Positions 61,599 through 62,739 of a stretch of DNA of 62,739 bases are shown here, piece by piece. The stretch covers positions 1-62,739 of the forward strand of contig JASBUG010000007.1 in assembly GCA_030148025.1 (NCBI GenBank). The letters are read 5' to 3'. This stretch comes from Flavobacteriaceae bacterium (GTDB lineage Bacteria > Bacteroidota > Bacteroidia > Flavobacteriales > Flavobacteriaceae). A program made the translations under genes and the position numbers. The notes under the pieces were generated by a model that saw only the letters and a program-made list of their open reading frames with translations, did not search any database and was not told the origin of the DNA. Each line of letters starts with the position of its first letter. The first letter of the stretch is position 1.

Positions 61599-62739
61599 AT
61601 TTATGTTTACTCGTACGCCTTCACTATGACTACTAAATTCTGGAGCATACATACTTTGTATGGTAGTAATACCATTACTCATATTTCCGCTATTATTTAC
61701 ACGTAGGTCGTATTCGAATACATACACACCTTTTGGTAAATAATCGAAGAAGAAATTAGTAGCAGCATCCTTAGTACTTTCATAATACCCTAAACCATCT
61801 TGCCATTTATATTGCGATAATACACTTACTGGTTCAAAACCTGCAGCTCTCATATCTTTCATATGTACAAACTCCATGGCGCGATCACTTCTTAATTCAA
61901 TACGCACACGAACCAGATCACCAATTTTTAGTTGAGTGTCTTTAGTGATCTCAGAAATTTGTTCTCCTGTATCAGTGTTTGTTTTTAGGAATAACTTTTT
62001 CTTTAATTGTAAAGGTGTTTCGGCAGATGTTATTTTATCCAAATCTTCAAAATATTGCCAATATAATCCACCCCAAGCAATGCCTTCACCTTTTTTAGAA
62101 ACCGTTATATTAGCCATTTCAGGTTTAATGTCTTCTGTATTCCAAGAGGTTTTAAAATAACCAGTTCCAGCTTCTACTTTTACATTATCCAGTTTTGATG
62201 GCTCAACTTTAATGCTGCCAATCGTTACGTCTACCATATCAGTTACGCTTAACCAATCACTTCCTTGAAGTAGTAATGCATACACAGCTTCGGTTGTTGC
62301 TTTGGTGGTTTTCCAACGATTAGTTTGCTTGTTTTTAAGTAGCCATATTTTTAGATTGTCAATATCGTTAAGATTTCTCGTCGCACTTTCGTGCTCTGTC
62401 GAAATGACATTACCGACTTCAGAAAATGCCTCAATCATTAACGCTTGCGTTTCAATTGGTGCTTGATACCAATACCAAGAGTTTGTGTTCTCTTTCCAGT
62501 ACATGCCTAATTCTTCACTAGTAATACTATTTTCTTTTAATGATTTTAAAATCTTACCAGCTGTTTTAGAATCTTCAAATCTGTTAGTTACTAATGCCAT
62601 TAATCCTTTTGAGTATAATGAACGTTTCAACCAATACTTTTTGATCTGAGATAAATAATACTCCTGAATTTCTTTCACTTCATCTGAAGCTTTTATGTCT
62701 TTGTAGAAGCTTCGCATATACATATAATGTAGGTGTGTA
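61596..62739 (-). CDS. Alpha-2-macroglobulin family protein, C-terminal part
   Basis: The frame is open to the window edge (62739), so only about 380 C-terminal residues are here; complete Bacteroidota members exceed 1,800. The end of the thioester/complement-like helical domain (NRWKTTKATTEAVYALLLQG) and the receptor-like terminal domain (RAAGFEPVSVL, FFFDYLPKGVYVFEYDLRV, GITTIQSMYAPEFSSHSEG) are recognisable. These envelope proteins trap proteases. The residues VISTEHESATRNL are encoded by a palindromic repeat (62371-62409). Confidence 0.9.
   Translation of the reverse strand, partial: THLHYMYMRSFYKDIKASDEVKEIQEYYLSQIKKYWLKRSLYSKGLMALVTNRFEDSKTAGKILKSLKENSITSEELGMYWKENTNSWYWYQAPIETQALMIEAFSEVGNVISTEHESATRNLNDIDNLKIWLLKNKQTNRWKTTKATTEAVYALLLQGSDWLSVTDMVDVTIGSIKVEPSKLDNVKVEAGTGYFKTSWNTEDIKPEMANITVSKKGEGIAWGGLYWQYFEDLDKITSAETPLQLKKKLFLKTNTDTGEQISEITKDTQLKIGDLVRVRIELRSDRAMEFVHMKDMRAAGFEPVSVLSQYKWQDGLGYYESTKDAATNFFFDYLPKGVYVFEYDLRVNNSGNMSNGITTIQSMYAPEFSSHSEGVRVNIN
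62371..62409. repeat. Palindromic repeat inside the alpha-2-macroglobulin gene
   Basis: On the minus strand: TGTCATTTCGAC, AGAGCACGAAAGTGCGACG, AGAAATCT; arms ATTTC/GAAAT and GCAC/GTGC. It has the TGTCATT start and ATCT end of the intergenic family and is read in frame. Confidence 0.7.

Overview
The window looks like a chromosomal segment from a member of the Flavobacteriaceae (Bacteroidota). The evidence is low G+C, A-rich leaders with few Shine-Dalgarno sites, TAnnTTTG-type -7 boxes, a type IX secretion C-terminal domain, SusC/TonB-like beta-barrel and GSCFA proteins, an HPT-adenylate kinase fusion and alpha/beta-fused 2-oxoacid dehydrogenase E1. No genus is assigned. Apart from a few cassettes it is ordinary chromosome. 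There is one tRNA, no rRNA and no CRISPR array.

Layout. 1-9998: 3' end of an outer-membrane barrel gene, a TPM/TPM/LemA operon, MerR-M23 peptidase pair, alaS, a GSCFA protein and a membrane-anchored AraC regulator. 10197-21243: exported or surface proteins (T9SS cargo, a protein with 17-residue head-like repeats, a PQQ-type propeller, a large unknown secreted protein) around a TPR histidine kinase/NarL regulator pair and a Tat-type aminotransferase. 21247-40843: a complete aerobic phenylacetyl-CoA (paa) pathway behind a TetR regulator, followed by a 2-oxoacid dehydrogenase E2, branched-chain aminotransferase and E1. 40858-42203: an AT-rich three-gene cassette on the opposite strand (HEPN-like, unknown, SecB-like chaperone). 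42333-47406: alcohol dehydrogenase, amidohydrolase lipoprotein, tRNA-Thr, and a glycosyltransferase/methyltransferase/KAS III group. 47499-62739: gcvP, a UbiA-like membrane protein, ECF sigma with a zinc anti-sigma-like protein, M3 peptidase, purEK, hpt-adk, obg, small exported and DoxX proteins, and the 3' end of an alpha-2-macroglobulin gene.

How it works together. The transaminase and 2-oxoacid dehydrogenase beside paa could convert phenylalanine through phenylpyruvate directly to phenylacetyl-CoA. No paaK ligase is present in the window. PaaABCDE then epoxidises it, PaaG isomerises, PaaZ opens the ring, and PaaF/H/J beta-oxidise. A matching inverted repeat (consensus TAAC-N4-GTTA) lies before the tetR gene, before paaE and before the E2 gene, so the TetR protein may control both halves.

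Most unusual. The paa region is saturated with short palindromic repeats. A hairpin of variable sequence but conserved pairing sits 6-18 bases before the start codon of at least nine genes, usually preceded by a second hairpin module. Two small nuclease genes (GIY-YIG and DUF559) are inserted in the same operon. Each is flanked by inverted hairpin repeats, and the DUF559 one is fused in frame to a serine/threonine dehydratase that has lost its own start. Related repeats also lie in frame inside the E1 and alpha-2-macroglobulin genes. This looks like a nuclease-associated palindromic repeat system. The HEPN-unknown-SecB cassette is a second candidate novel system.
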